Assembly (NCBI RefSeq): GCF_000519085.1
Contig: NZ_KI912577.1
Location: forward strand, 2,647,647-2,711,646
Reading direction: 5' to 3'
Length of the DNA stretch: 64,000 nucleotides
Origin: Methylobacterium sp. 10
Lineage (GTDB): Bacteria; Pseudomonadota; Alphaproteobacteria; Rhizobiales; Beijerinckiaceae
Part shown: positions 44,216 to 53,027 of the stretch, in pieces
Position numbering within the stretch: position 1 is the first letter of the stretch
How the letters are laid out: each line of letters begins with the position of its first letter
The notes under the pieces: model-generated
What the model saw: the letters and a program-made list of their open reading frames with translations, nothing else
Told to the model about the DNA's origin: nothing
The model's database searches: none
Program-made: the position numbers and the translations under genes

Positions 44216-44649
44216 AGACCTCCCCGGCGGATACTAGCGGTCCTCGTCAACGTTGTTGGCAAGGGGACGAACGTTGGTACGATCTTGAGTAGGTTCGCAC
44301 TCATGTCATAGCGGAGGGTGACCGTGAAGAGATCGGGATTTCCCGCATCCGTCCCGACATTCACCGTCAGTGAATCGGGATCGATCAAGGGATTGTCGGA
44401 GGTTCTACGCTTGATGGTCGCCAATGCTACAGCGGACCGCTCGCTGAGATCCATGCCCGCTACAGACGCTCGCGCAGATTGGGAGGCGGCTTCCTGTAGG
44501 CTATGAGCGATTCCCAGGAACCACCCAAAACCAACGATTCCAAACAGCAAAACCAAGAGGATCGGTACGAGGAGAGCGAACTCGACGGCCGCGGCTCCTT
44601 CCTCGGCGACTTGAAAACGTCTCAGTGAGAAACGACTGTTCCTAGCCAT
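44212..44649 (-). CDS. TadE/TadF-like pseudopilin
   Basis: A 145-residue protein with the TadE motif EEGAAAVEFALLVPILLVLLFGIVGF-like N-terminal helix (key residues: Glu at +5 of the Gly-Ala stretch, then the hydrophobic helix), followed by a periplasmic part. It is processed and inserted like type IV pseudopilins in Tad systems. GAGGA lies before the ATG. It overlaps the TadG-like gene by four bases. Confidence 0.85.
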   Translation of the reverse strand: MARNSRFSLRRFQVAEEGAAAVEFALLVPILLVLLFGIVGFGWFLGIAHSLQEAASQSARASVAGMDLSERSAVALATIKRRTSDNPLIDPDSLTVNVGTDAGNPDLFTVTLRYDMSANLLKIVPTFVPLPTTLTRTASIRRGGL

Positions 44650-45018
44650 TTTTCCTCAGTCTTCGAGAGAGCGACCAATCCTGAGGATGGGGCTTCAGGC
44701 GATAAGGTCACCGAGAGCGCCCGCTGGGAGCGACAGACAGCGCGGTTGCACTTATCAACTTACATGAGAAAAATGCCGCCACAAGCTACGGCCGATCAAA
44801 AAGATTCGCGATTTTGAGGAGCCACAGTGCGGCATGGGTTATTTGATGGCGCATTTAAATATGCGTTGATTTTATGAAAAATAATTACCTTTTTATAAAC
44901 TGTTTTTGTGCTGGAAATTATGCCTTCACTGCTTGGTTGATTGAGTGTCATTGTTAAAAAATGACTATATAATATTGTTATAACAATATCATTTTCTATT
45001 ATTGACATGATGAGGAGC
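44650..45018. other. Very AT-rich gap upstream of tadEG
   Basis: About 370 bases, the most AT-rich part of the window near 44880-45000. It probably contains the promoter for the minus-strand TadE/TadG pair. A minus-strand frame (44796-45008) exists but has no recognised family and unusual composition. Confidence 0.45.
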
Positions 45019-45500
45019 TTACATAGCTATAATTTTGTGCAGATAGACGTTTTGCAGAGTTAAATTGTTAGTTTTGAAGTAATTTTTGCCAGATGAGGTG
45101 GGGTGAGTGAGGAGCTCGGTGGTATTTTTGGCCGATCCTTGTGAAGGCGATGGCATGGTGTTAACCATGGGCTGTCGAAGAGCCAGAGCTGGGAAGGTTA
45201 CAGGCACGGGCGGTCGGCAGCCCAACGAGGAATGCGGTCGGATGCGGGTGTCGGTGATCTGCCAGATCTCCCTCACGATCTGCGCATTCTTCAGCGGGCA
45301 GACGATGTCTCGGCGTAGGCCTTCGTCCGTCAGCTTGCCGTTGGCCCCCCATTCTCCCATGCTGAGCCTGGGACGAGTTGCCGGATCTGTAAGCCAATTT
45401 TGGCGACCCGTTTGCGTCAGGCCTTCGCGATCCTACTTCGGCGCGGTCCTTCGGTTTTCCGATCATCCCGCCGGAAGTATCGACGAAAGGCTGCCGCGGA
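45019..45500 (-). pseudogene. IS3-family orfB 3' remnant
   Basis: Minus-strand frames read the end of an IS3 OrfB: LKNAQIVREIWQI followed by RIRPHSSLGCRPPVP, which corresponds to the Glu-containing C-terminal motif of DDE transposases. Upstream parts are frameshifted. No terminal repeats identified. Confidence 0.6.
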
Positions 45501-45752
45501 ACGGGACCTTGGCTCAGCCCCAGCAGATCGCCGCCTGACGCACTGTCGGAATGACGACCGCGGCCGTCACCGGAGGCGTACCCGGAAACTCTTCAAGATG
45601 CGGTCCGACCGCTTGCCGTCGCGCCAAGCAGGCATCAACATTGTTCATTTGGAGGCTGTAGCGGGTCGATCTGCTCACTTAAGCAGTGGGCGACGTAGCC
45701 CACTGTCAAATTGAGGCTTGCGTCGAGCCTATGAGCCCCGTGCCGAGGCTGC

Positions 45753-48269
45753 CTATTCGGCCAACTTGACGAAGTTCGCCACGACACCCGACACTTCAAC
45801 GCCTCTTCGAGCCGTCGCCGTAAGGCGAATTCGGTAACGTGCGCCGTCCAGTCCGTCGATCGTTCGCTCGCTCGTCTGTCTTTCGACCATCACTCTATAG
45901 GCTTCATCCGGCAACCACACCAACGAGAACGGAGCCGAGAAATTACTCAACAAACGTCCATGATCGCTTGGCACTATGTTGAATATATCCGCGGCGGCCC
46001 GTGTGAACGAGCGGATCCGTAAGCTTTTGTCGAGGAATACACTTGCGAGCTCAGTGCTCTCAAACAGAGCCTCCTGATCGTCGCTCATCTGATCCATGAG
46101 TTCAATTTTCAAGTTAAGTTCTGTATTGACCGTGTGAAGCTCTTCGTTAATTGACTGGACCTCTTCCTTGGAAGCCTCCAACTCCTCGTTTGCAGATTGT
46201 GCTTCTTCGTTGACAGAATGCATTTCTTCGTTTGACGATTTCAGCTCTTCAAGAGAGGTCTCATACTCTTCGACGATCGCCTGCATACGCTCGCGCGCAT
46301 CAGTCAGTTCACGCTCCAGCCGTGCGATTTCCTCGTTCTGCTCGCCATTCATCTGCGCGCGCCGAAGGGTCGGATCGATGGGGGACGCCGCATCGTCGAA
46401 AACAACGAGAAACAGTGGCTCCGCTTCGGCTGTCATCGCAAGCGGCTTGACGATCAGAGATAGCTTTCGGATACGACCATCCGGCAGGGTATATTCAAGA
46501 TTATCTCGAACTGCCAACCGGTTCCCCTCGATGGCCTCACTGAGGACCGTGCGAAGTTCCAGACGCAGTCCGCGACGAGCCATCGCGGCTAAATCCTGCG
46601 TCGGTTGACCTGAGGCGATCTCCAGATAGTCACCGATCCGAGGGGAGTAATGCACGGCTTCGCCTGAGCGCGTCACAACCGCATGCGGTGGACTGAACGT
46701 GATGAGTATCTCTGCCTCTACCACCTGCCGCAGCGTCGCGTGCGTCGTCCCGCTTCGGCGCCGGCCTTCACCAGCCGCAAGGATACCAGTCCTGTCAGGG
46801 TCGAGCATGGACGGCAAACGCACCGGTCGGATTGTGTTACGGGCCTGAAAAATTCGGTGCTTCTTCTCAACGGTGGCGAATAGATTTTCGAAACGCGTGA
46901 CGTTTTCAGCCATGCCGATGAACAGATACCCGGATGGGCGCAAGGCATAGTGAAGGATAGGTAGAACCTGCTCCTGGGCGGCAAGGCCGAGGTAGATTAG
47001 CAGGTTACGGCAGGAGACGAGGTCAAGGCGTGAGAACGGTGGATCGCGCAGCACGCTGTGGGGCGAGAATGTGCACATGTCCCGCAGCTTCTTGCTGATG
47101 ACGACGCTCTCCGCCTCCGAGACGAAATGGCGAGCAATACGCTCTGGCGAGACGGCATCGAGGTAGGCCCGCGGGTAGCGGCCCAATCGGGCGACGGTGA
47201 GCGAGCGTTCGTCGATATCGGTGGCGAAAATCTGGATACGTGGTGGGTTGGGCAACGTATCGGCGTGCTCACGCAAGAGTATGGCGATGGAATAGACCTC
47301 TTCGCCGGTCGAGCAGGCGGGCACCCAGACCCGTATCGTCTCGTCGGGGCCACGTCCCTCGAATAGCAGAGGGATGACGAGGGCCGCGAGCGCGTCGAAA
47401 GCGGCAGCGTCGCGGAAGAACTTGGTCACGCCAATGAGCAGGTCTCGGAAAAGGGCGGCAACCTCCGCAGAGTTTGCGCGTAGCAGGTCGAGGTAGGCCT
47501 GTGGCCCGGCTGAGCCGCTGACGCTTATGCGCCGGGACAGGCGGCGGAGAAACGTGCTGGGTTTGTAGCCCGCGAAATCATGCCCGACCTGTCGGCGCAG
47601 GATGGCATAGATGTCTGCGAGCAAATCCTCGGAAACTGTGGCATCCGCCGAATCGGCGTTGTCGAAACCGCTTTGTGAAGGCTCCCGGTTTCCTAGATAA
47701 CTTTCAGCGATCCGGGCGCCCATTTCGCTGGCCCGTAATCCGAAATCGATGTAGCCGGTCCGCATCGCGCTGAAAGGCATGTCCGGCGTTTCGGGGCCGT
47801 CTTCGTCTCCGACCTGAGCCAGAGTGAGGCCTCCGTGCTCCCGGATCGCTTTGACTCCGATTGCGCCGTCGCCATCACCGCCTGACAGAATGACGCCCAC
47901 CACCCGCTCCCCCTGGTCGAGCGCGAGTTTGGTAAAAAAGATATCGACTGGTTTCGTCTCGCGGGTTCCAGGAGGGAGTGGCGTCGTGATGAGCCGAGCG
48001 TCTTGGATGCCGAGAGTGACGCCGGGGGGCATTACGTAAACGTGACGAGGCTGAACCAACACGCCGTCGATAATGCTCTCGACTTTCAAAGCCGTGAATC
48101 GTGCCAAGACTTCGGTCAGCAGGCTTTCACGCTCGGGGTTGAGGTGCGTCACGACGATTACAGCCGCATCGAAGCTCTGTGGAAACCCATTGAAAAAGGC
48201 TCTCATAGCCTCGATGCCGCCAGCGGATGCACCAATACCGATGATCGGGAATCGATCCTGTGTGGTCAT
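45753..48269 (-). CDS. CheB-CheR-PAS fusion protein
   Basis: An 838-residue protein. Residues about 1-190 are a CheB methylesterase domain with Ser in IGIGASAGG, His in VVTHLNPE and Asp in SGGDGDGAIG. Residues about 210-480 are a CheR methyltransferase domain (RVWVPACSTGEEVYSIAILL, then IFATDIDE). A long coiled coil (residues about 640-715, rich in LEASKEEVQSINEELHTV) is followed by a PAS-like domain at the C-terminus. It ends without a histidine-kinase domain. Such CheB/CheR/PAS proteins act in chemotaxis-like or stress signalling, often with a separate kinase. The nearest chemoreceptor lies 5 kb away. Confidence 0.92.
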   Translation of the reverse strand: MTTQDRFPIIGIGASAGGIEAMRAFFNGFPQSFDAAVIVVTHLNPERESLLTEVLARFTALKVESIIDGVLVQPRHVYVMPPGVTLGIQDARLITTPLPPGTRETKPVDIFFTKLALDQGERVVGVILSGGDGDGAIGVKAIREHGGLTLAQVGDEDGPETPDMPFSAMRTGYIDFGLRASEMGARIAESYLGNREPSQSGFDNADSADATVSEDLLADIYAILRRQVGHDFAGYKPSTFLRRLSRRISVSGSAGPQAYLDLLRANSAEVAALFRDLLIGVTKFFRDAAAFDALAALVIPLLFEGRGPDETIRVWVPACSTGEEVYSIAILLREHADTLPNPPRIQIFATDIDERSLTVARLGRYPRAYLDAVSPERIARHFVSEAESVVISKKLRDMCTFSPHSVLRDPPFSRLDLVSCRNLLIYLGLAAQEQVLPILHYALRPSGYLFIGMAENVTRFENLFATVEKKHRIFQARNTIRPVRLPSMLDPDRTGILAAGEGRRRSGTTHATLRQVVEAEILITFSPPHAVVTRSGEAVHYSPRIGDYLEIASGQPTQDLAAMARRGLRLELRTVLSEAIEGNRLAVRDNLEYTLPDGRIRKLSLIVKPLAMTAEAEPLFLVVFDDAASPIDPTLRRAQMNGEQNEEIARLERELTDARERMQAIVEEYETSLEELKSSNEEMHSVNEEAQSANEELEASKEEVQSINEELHTVNTELNLKIELMDQMSDDQEALFESTELASVFLDKSLRIRSFTRAAADIFNIVPSDHGRLLSNFSAPFSLVWLPDEAYRVMVERQTSERTIDGLDGARYRIRLTATARRGVEVSGVVANFVKLAE

Positions 48270-48376
48270 CGCCTATCCTAACCCCGCTACGTGTCGCCTC
48301 AAGGGACACAAAGGGCTTGGCGGATCAACCCCACGAAATCGAGGATGTTGATGACGTTCCTGCCAACTAAGCCAAA

Positions 48377-48640
48377 CTAATTCTGCCGTTCGATTTCCCT
48401 TTTCACGAAATCCAGGCAACGCTCGCGAGCGTCGGTATTTTTCAGTTTTACAAAATCTCGAAGCATCTCCGTTGTCTGGGCGAGATTTTTTAACTCGGCA
48501 GCATTCAATGAGCCAATTGACGGCGAGGGTTGCGTCTTCGAAAAGAAAGTAGTGAGCGGTACGTCGAGTGTTTGAGCAATACGGGCCAGTATTTGAGTGG
48601 CGTGACGATCCATTGGATCTTCATCAAAATCCTGAGCCAT
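48377..48640 (-). CDS. Small XRE-like protein lacking the DNA-binding half
   Basis: An 87-residue protein. Its N-terminal part resembles only the last helices of an HTH_3 domain (ATQILARIAQTLDVPLTTFF), followed by a helical tail (LAQTTEMLRDFVKLKN, RCLDFVKREIE). The recognition helix seen in the full-length regulator at 29250 is absent. The upstream gene's stop lies 24 bases before this ATG (an in-frame TTG at 48667 would overlap it). Possibly a dominant-negative partner or a dimerisation module; this is speculative. Compare 55378-55617. Confidence 0.65.
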   Translation of the reverse strand: MAQDFDEDPMDRHATQILARIAQTLDVPLTTFFSKTQPSPSIGSLNAAELKNLAQTTEMLRDFVKLKNTDARERCLDFVKREIERQN

Positions 48641-48663
48641 CCCATTTTTCCGTTCCGCGATGA

Positions 48664-49008
48664 TCAATGCAGGATCATTTGGGCCGCCTTCGGTCCAACC
48701 GCCGCAGCGATGCGTCCCCCCACATCATGTAACATGCTGCCTAGCAAGGCCTGTGTCTGAACATCATCCTCATCTATGGCGAGTTCGTAAGCCTGGATCA
48801 GGCAGCGGACGAGCTTCTCCGACGGGGGCTGGTTGGTGTGATGATCACACGGCTCAATCTCAGGCCGGTTTATCATTGCGCGCGTCTGCTCTTGCGATCT
48901 CTGTACGATTTCACGCGACGCCAGGATTGTCCGCCGCGCCTCCTCGGCCGCTGCGCGCAACGCCCGAGCCGTCTCGAGGGCGCGATCTCCTGTATTGGCA
49001 TCACTCAT
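48664..49008 (-). CDS. Hypothetical helical protein
   Basis: A 114-residue protein, mostly helical: an N-terminal coiled-coil-like part (ALETARALRAAAEEARRTIL) and a C-terminal part (KLVRCLIQAYELAIDEDDVQ, then LLGSMLHDVGGRIA). No recognised family. It lies directly upstream of the short XRE-like gene and probably shares its transcript. GGGACGA precedes the ATG. Confidence 0.6.
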   Translation of the reverse strand: MSDANTGDRALETARALRAAAEEARRTILASREIVQRSQEQTRAMINRPEIEPCDHHTNQPPSEKLVRCLIQAYELAIDEDDVQTQALLGSMLHDVGGRIAAAVGPKAAQMILH

Positions 49009-49171
49009 TTTTCGTCCCGACCGAAATTTTTAGCGTACCTTCCAGTGTCTACGAAGCGACCTAGACACCTTCGTAGACTGCGCTGAGAAAAAGCATGACG
49101 CAAATTAATTCTCGGCGAGTGCCGTGGTTTGCGCTCATGTGGTAGCCGAGGTGGGACGCTTGTGCACTGAC

Positions 49172-50096
49172 TCAGAGCCCGTCCGATAAGAGGCTGAGGC
49201 AGGGTTGAGTGGCCGGGATGGCGGTGATTTCAAGAGGGTGCTGAAACCTGACTTGGATCTGCCATGTGGACTCCGACCACCCGGCGGCAGCATAGCCGTG
49301 CGGGCCTGCGCTATGAAACCGACCTGACAGATGCCGAGTGGGCGGTGATCGCACCTCTGATGCCGGAGCCGGCGCCATGTGGCAGCCCGCCAGTCTGGAC
49401 GACGCGGGAGGTCCTGAACGCCATCTTCTACGTGCTGCGCGGTGGCATCGCGTGGCGGCTGATCCCGTAGGACCTGCCGTCGCGTTCGACCGCGTTCGGC
49501 TAATTCAGCCGCTGGCGCGACGAGGGGTTGTTTGCTCGCATCAACCACGACCTCGTCATGGCGGACCGCGAGCGTGTCGGATGGGAAGCCTCACCCACGG
49601 CTGCGGTGCATGATAGCCAGAGCGTGAAGACCACTGAGAGTGGCGGCCCGCGCAACTACGACGCCGGAAAGAAGATCAAGGGCCGCAAGCGTCAGACCCT
49701 GGTCGACACGGACGGACGCGCTCTCGTCCTCGACCCACAGCCCGCCGACGTGCAGGATCGCAATGGTGCCGGACCGGTGCTGCGCCTGTCGCGGCGGACC
49801 TTCCCGTTCATCGCCAAGGCCTTCGCCGACGCAGGCTATGCGGGCGACAGGCCCGCGACCGCAATCATCATTACAGTCGATATCGTGCGCAAGCCTCCGG
49901 ATCAGGTCGGCTTCGCCGTACATCCGCGCCGGTGGGTCGTCGAGCGCTTCTTCGGGTGGATCAGCCGCAACCGCCGCCTTGGAAGGACCCGGAGGCGACC
50001 CTCGCCTCAGCTCAAGCCTTCCTCTACGCCGCTGCTGTCATGATCCTCGTTCGACGGCTGGGACGCGCCTCATGACTTACCGGACGGACTCTCAAG
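49172..50096 (+). mobile_element. IS5-family insertion sequence, inactive
   Basis: The ends are imperfect inverted repeats: left GAGCCCGTCCGATAAG (49175-49190) and right CTTACCGGACGGACTCTC (50076-50093). The element is about 920 bases and holds one degenerate transposase gene. A target duplication is not evident. Confidence 0.7.
49264..50075 (+). pseudogene. IS5-family transposase with two stops and a frameshift
   Basis: The reading frame begins with LTDAEWAVIAPLMPEP and VLNAIFYVLRGGIAWRLIP, then meets TAG at 49468 and TAA at 49501. It continues with the DDE core (AAVHDSQSVKTTESGGP, GRKRQTLVDTDG, FADAGYAGD) and RRWVVERFFGWISRNRRLGR, then shifts frame near 49985 to finish as ATLASAQAFLYAAAVMILVR. 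Three lesions make it inactive. Confidence 0.85.
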
Positions 50097-50307
50097 ATTT
50101 AATCGAAGAATAGACGAACATCTGCGCTTCTCCGCCGGCGCGGCCGGATCGCTGAGGACGAGGGAAACACAAGGACAAGAGCTGGGCGAAAATACTTCGT
50201 CGACCCCCCCGGGAGAACGGGAACAACGGAACGCGGCTCTCGGAGAGAGCTCGCGGGACGTCGGCGCGGCTCCTTCGATCCGTCCCTCAACCTGAGAACC
50301 CAACATC

Positions 50308-51228
50308 ATGACATCATACACCGTGCCCCAGGGCGCGAACGCCGTCGCACGCCTTGCGGAGCCCACCGGTATTACGGTGCGCGCCGAGGTCAGCCGGCCC
50401 CGCCGCCACCGGGATGGCTGGCAGTTCGAGCTGAACCCCCTCGATCGATCGCGGGCGGGACGGCTGAGCGCCTTTATGTCCGACGGCTTCGCTCGTCAGA
50501 TTGAAGACGCCTCCGGCATGCTTTTTCACGCCGAAGATCTCCTCGGGCAGCACGAGGTGATGTTGACGGTCAGCATGGATGCCCTGCTCGGGCTGACCGC
50601 GCGCATCATCGGCCTCGATCGCGGGATCCTGGTGGAGGCTTGGAACCGGCAGGATGCCGCCCTTGAGGCGGCGCTCATCGCGGAAGGGGTCTGGCAGGCC
50701 CAGCGCGCCCTGCCGAGGCCGCAACGGCTGCGCCGCGTGCTCCTGATCGAGCCCGACGCTGGCGCCGCCATACGGGCGATCAGCGAGTCCCTGTCTCGAT
50801 GGGCGGATCTTGGTCTGATCACTCTGATCCGCTGGCCGATCGCCTTTGAAGAACCGGGATCGCTCGAGGTACTCCACCAGACCATCGAGGCCGCGGCGGA
50901 TCAGGTCGAGTGGGGTACCGCCGACGCACTGATCGTCGATCGCGGCCCGGGCTTCGCCTTCCGGGCTCTGTCGGACCCGGACCTCGTTCAACGGTTATGC
51001 CGTTTTCCGGTGCCGATCCTGACGCTGCGGCGAGCCTACCCCAACCTTCTCGATCGGTTGGCCTGGCGCTCCTTTGAGACGACCGAAGCGATGGAGGCGG
51101 CCCTGACGGACATCCTCAGGGAGGAGGTCAGGGCTGCCGGCCGCAAGCGCCTGGACGCGATCGCCTGTGAACTGGAACGGATCGCGGTCACCGCCGCCAC
51201 GGCCCGATCGGGGGCCCTCTACGACTGA
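50308..51228 (+). CDS. Exonuclease VII large subunit-like protein with altered active-site motif
   Basis: A 306-residue protein with the architecture of XseA on reading: an OB-fold-like N-terminal part (ITVRAEVSRPRRHRDGWQFE, later LLGLTARIIGLDRGILVEAW), the spacer helix (EAALIAEGVWQAQRALPRPQ), then the catalytic-type fold (RVLLIEPDAGAAIRAI, TDALIVDRGPGFAFRAL) and a C-terminal coiled-coil start (DILREEVRAAGRKRLDAIAC). In true XseA the last strand carries RGGGS and is followed by GHExD. Here DRGPG (residues 211-215) and no GHE are present, so nuclease activity is doubtful. It lies 165 bases before a second XseA-like gene on the same strand. A structural or regulatory partner is inferred. The family call rests on pattern reading only. 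Confidence 0.6.
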   Translation: MTSYTVPQGANAVARLAEPTGITVRAEVSRPRRHRDGWQFELNPLDRSRAGRLSAFMSDGFARQIEDASGMLFHAEDLLGQHEVMLTVSMDALLGLTARIIGLDRGILVEAWNRQDAALEAALIAEGVWQAQRALPRPQRLRRVLLIEPDAGAAIRAISESLSRWADLGLITLIRWPIAFEEPGSLEVLHQTIEAAADQVEWGTADALIVDRGPGFAFRALSDPDLVQRLCRFPVPILTLRRAYPNLLDRLAWRSFETTEAMEAALTDILREEVRAAGRKRLDAIACELERIAVTAATARSGALYD

Positions 51229-51392
51229 AAGATTTCCCCCGGCTGCCGCTGTCGGCAGCCGGATCCCATGATCGGACCTGTGTCGCCCGCTCATGCGCCG
51301 ATTGCGCGCATCCGCGCTGCGGGCAGCGCCGGGAACGGCGCCGCACCGCTTTTCCTCGCCACCTTCGATCATCCCTCACTTTGGAACTTACA

Positions 51393-52835
51393 ATGCGTCA
51401 GCACAAAATTCCCGGCTGGAGCGCCGCGCTCCCGGCTGCCTTGCCGACTTGCCCGTTTATCGAGGACGGCGGCAGCCAGCCTCTCGCGAGGGACCGTCCC
51501 GTCGCGATTACCGCCACCGCCATCCCGCTTCAGCACCTCCTGGCCTCGTTGCGCCAGCAGGTAAGAGGCGACCACATCGTTCATGCCAGCATCCTCAGCG
51601 TCGAGGCGACCACACGGGATGGCTTCGTCCTGCTCCTCGGCGAGGCCGAGCCGGCAAGCCGAAGTGAACCGCCCCGGCTGGAAGCTCACCTCAGCGAGGA
51701 TCAGCGAGCTGTCATCGAGGCCGAGCTCGGACGGCCCTTCGATCCTCTCCTCCTGACCAACCGCAAGGTCGAAGTGCGCCTACGAACCTCTCTGAAGCAA
51801 CGCTTCGGTCGTGGGGCGACGATCCAGGCCAAAGTCATCGGTCTTTGCGCGATCAGCAAATTCCCCATCGAGCTCGAGATCCAACGCGAGGAGGTGTTGC
51901 GATGGCTTCGAGCCGATGGCGTGCGGTTCGGGCCTGCGACGTGGCGAGAGCCCGAGGAGCTCCAACACGTCGCAGTCATTGCTTCGGAGCACGGTGATGC
52001 CTTGCGCGACGTCGATCATGTGCTGAAGCCGCTCGAGGCGTCAGGGCTGCTCCTGATTCACCGGCTCAAGGCCAGCTTCGAGGGGCCGAGCGCAGAACGC
52101 TCCTTACTGACAGCCATAGCCGAGGCCGAGGCTCTCCACGCCGAGCACGGCTTGTCCGCCACGCTCATCGTCCGCGGCGGAGGCCCTGCCTCGTCCTTCT
52201 CACCCCTGAACGCCTGGGCAACCGCCGCGGCGGCGAGGCGCCTTCCGATCCAGTACGTCCTCAACCAGTACCCACGGCTGGCCGGCGCAGAGCTCGTCGA
52301 CGCTTTTCTGGAACGGTGGATCGAACTCGGGGATGGCCTAAAGCCGTCGCAAGCCGATGTGCTGGCCGTTCTCGGGTTGCCGGGAGAGCTAGCCGTCATG
52401 GCTGTAGAAGGGAAGGTCGACGAGGCGTTCGGCCCACGGGTCTCAGAATGGCTTGTAGGTGGATCGAAGGGTAAGATCGCTAGGTTGAATCGACTCTCCA
52501 TGACGCTAGGCCTTAGCACGGAGGCGACCAACCCCCTTCGCTATCAACTGCTCCACCGAACCGCCTCAGCCATCTACGAGGCGAAACGCTACCGCGCCCG
52601 CGTCGCGGTAATGATGGTCCATTCATTCGATCCAGGCGATGCCGGCCTTGGGGACTTCAGGGCCTTCGCCACCGCCATAGGGCTGCCGACAGCAAATGCG
52701 ACGCGCTTGGCCGGTCCTGTTCAATGTGAAGGTGTCGATCTCTTCCTTGGATGGGCCGCCGACCGACCATCCAGCGAAGGCTTCTCAATCGTGGACGGCC
52801 GCAAATCCGACTCCGGCTTCTTCGACGAGGATTGA
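51393..52835 (+). CDS. XseA-like protein fused to a putative PD-(D/E)XK nuclease domain
   Basis: A 480-residue protein. Residues about 30-175 read as the XseA OB-fold and spacer (HIVHASILSVEATTRDGFVL, GRGATIQAKVIGLCAISKFP, VLRWLRADGVRFGP). Residues 180-275 read as the first half of the XseA catalytic domain: VAVIASEHGDALRDVDHVL and VRGGGPASSFSPLNAW, with Arg260-Gly-Gly-Gly intact. The expected GHExD part is replaced after about residue 280 by another domain: Asp322 (QADVLA), Glu339-Gly-Lys341 (AVEGKVDEAFG), RYQLLHRTASAIYEAKRY, MMVHSFDPGDAGLGDF and GVDLFLGWA. The Asp-x16-Glu-x-Lys spacing fits a PD-(D/E)XK nuclease, and the domain resembles DUF6946. No xseB lies nearby. ATG 51393 is preferred to TTG 51381. 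Function unknown. Confidence 0.62.
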   Translation: MRQHKIPGWSAALPAALPTCPFIEDGGSQPLARDRPVAITATAIPLQHLLASLRQQVRGDHIVHASILSVEATTRDGFVLLLGEAEPASRSEPPRLEAHLSEDQRAVIEAELGRPFDPLLLTNRKVEVRLRTSLKQRFGRGATIQAKVIGLCAISKFPIELEIQREEVLRWLRADGVRFGPATWREPEELQHVAVIASEHGDALRDVDHVLKPLEASGLLLIHRLKASFEGPSAERSLLTAIAEAEALHAEHGLSATLIVRGGGPASSFSPLNAWATAAAARRLPIQYVLNQYPRLAGAELVDAFLERWIELGDGLKPSQADVLAVLGLPGELAVMAVEGKVDEAFGPRVSEWLVGGSKGKIARLNRLSMTLGLSTEATNPLRYQLLHRTASAIYEAKRYRARVAVMMVHSFDPGDAGLGDFRAFATAIGLPTANATRLAGPVQCEGVDLFLGWAADRPSSEGFSIVDGRKSDSGFFDED

Positions 52836-52855
52836 TCAACCAGGGACCACGCATG

Positions 52856-52882
52856 AAAAACGGCGAGGCTTCCGCCCCGCCG
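52856..52882 (-). terminator. Intrinsic terminator for the minus-strand small genes
   Basis: On the minus strand GGCGGGGC and GCCTCGCC form a hairpin with one mismatch, followed by GTTTTT. It lies 26 bases past the stop of the 32-codon gene and about 20 bases past the end of the convergent + strand gene. Nearly the same hairpin follows the two related secreted-protein genes at 57637 and 58195. Confidence 0.7.
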
Positions 52883-52907
52883 CTCGATCAGCTGAGTCTT
52901 TCGGTCG

Positions 52908-53006
52908 TCAGAGGCCCATCATGGCCCTAGCGGAGCCAACGACCGTTGCGAGAAAGCCGAAGGCGAACGCGCCGATCATCGCGTAACTGAAACCCTTCAT
53001 CTGCAT
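52908..53006 (-). CDS. Putative 32-residue membrane peptide
   Basis: A short frame starting MQMKGFSYAMIGAFAFGFL and ending with GSARAMMGL, i.e. one hydrophobic helix with a basic start. AGGG lies eight bases before the ATG, and it sits between a secreted-protein gene (22 bases upstream) and a terminator, so it could be translated from the same transcript. No known family. Confidence 0.38.
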   Translation of the reverse strand: MQMKGFSYAMIGAFAFGFLATVVGSARAMMGL

Positions 53007-53027
53007 GATCGAAGCCCTATCGACCGA

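Noticed and set aside
44796..45008. A 70-codon minus-strand frame upstream of tadE
   Set aside because: Composition reflects the very AT-rich sequence; no recognisable domain.
50308..52835. The ordinary housekeeping xseA gene
   Set aside because: There are two copies, one without RGGG and one with its C-terminal half replaced, and no xseB. They differ too much from the housekeeping subunit.
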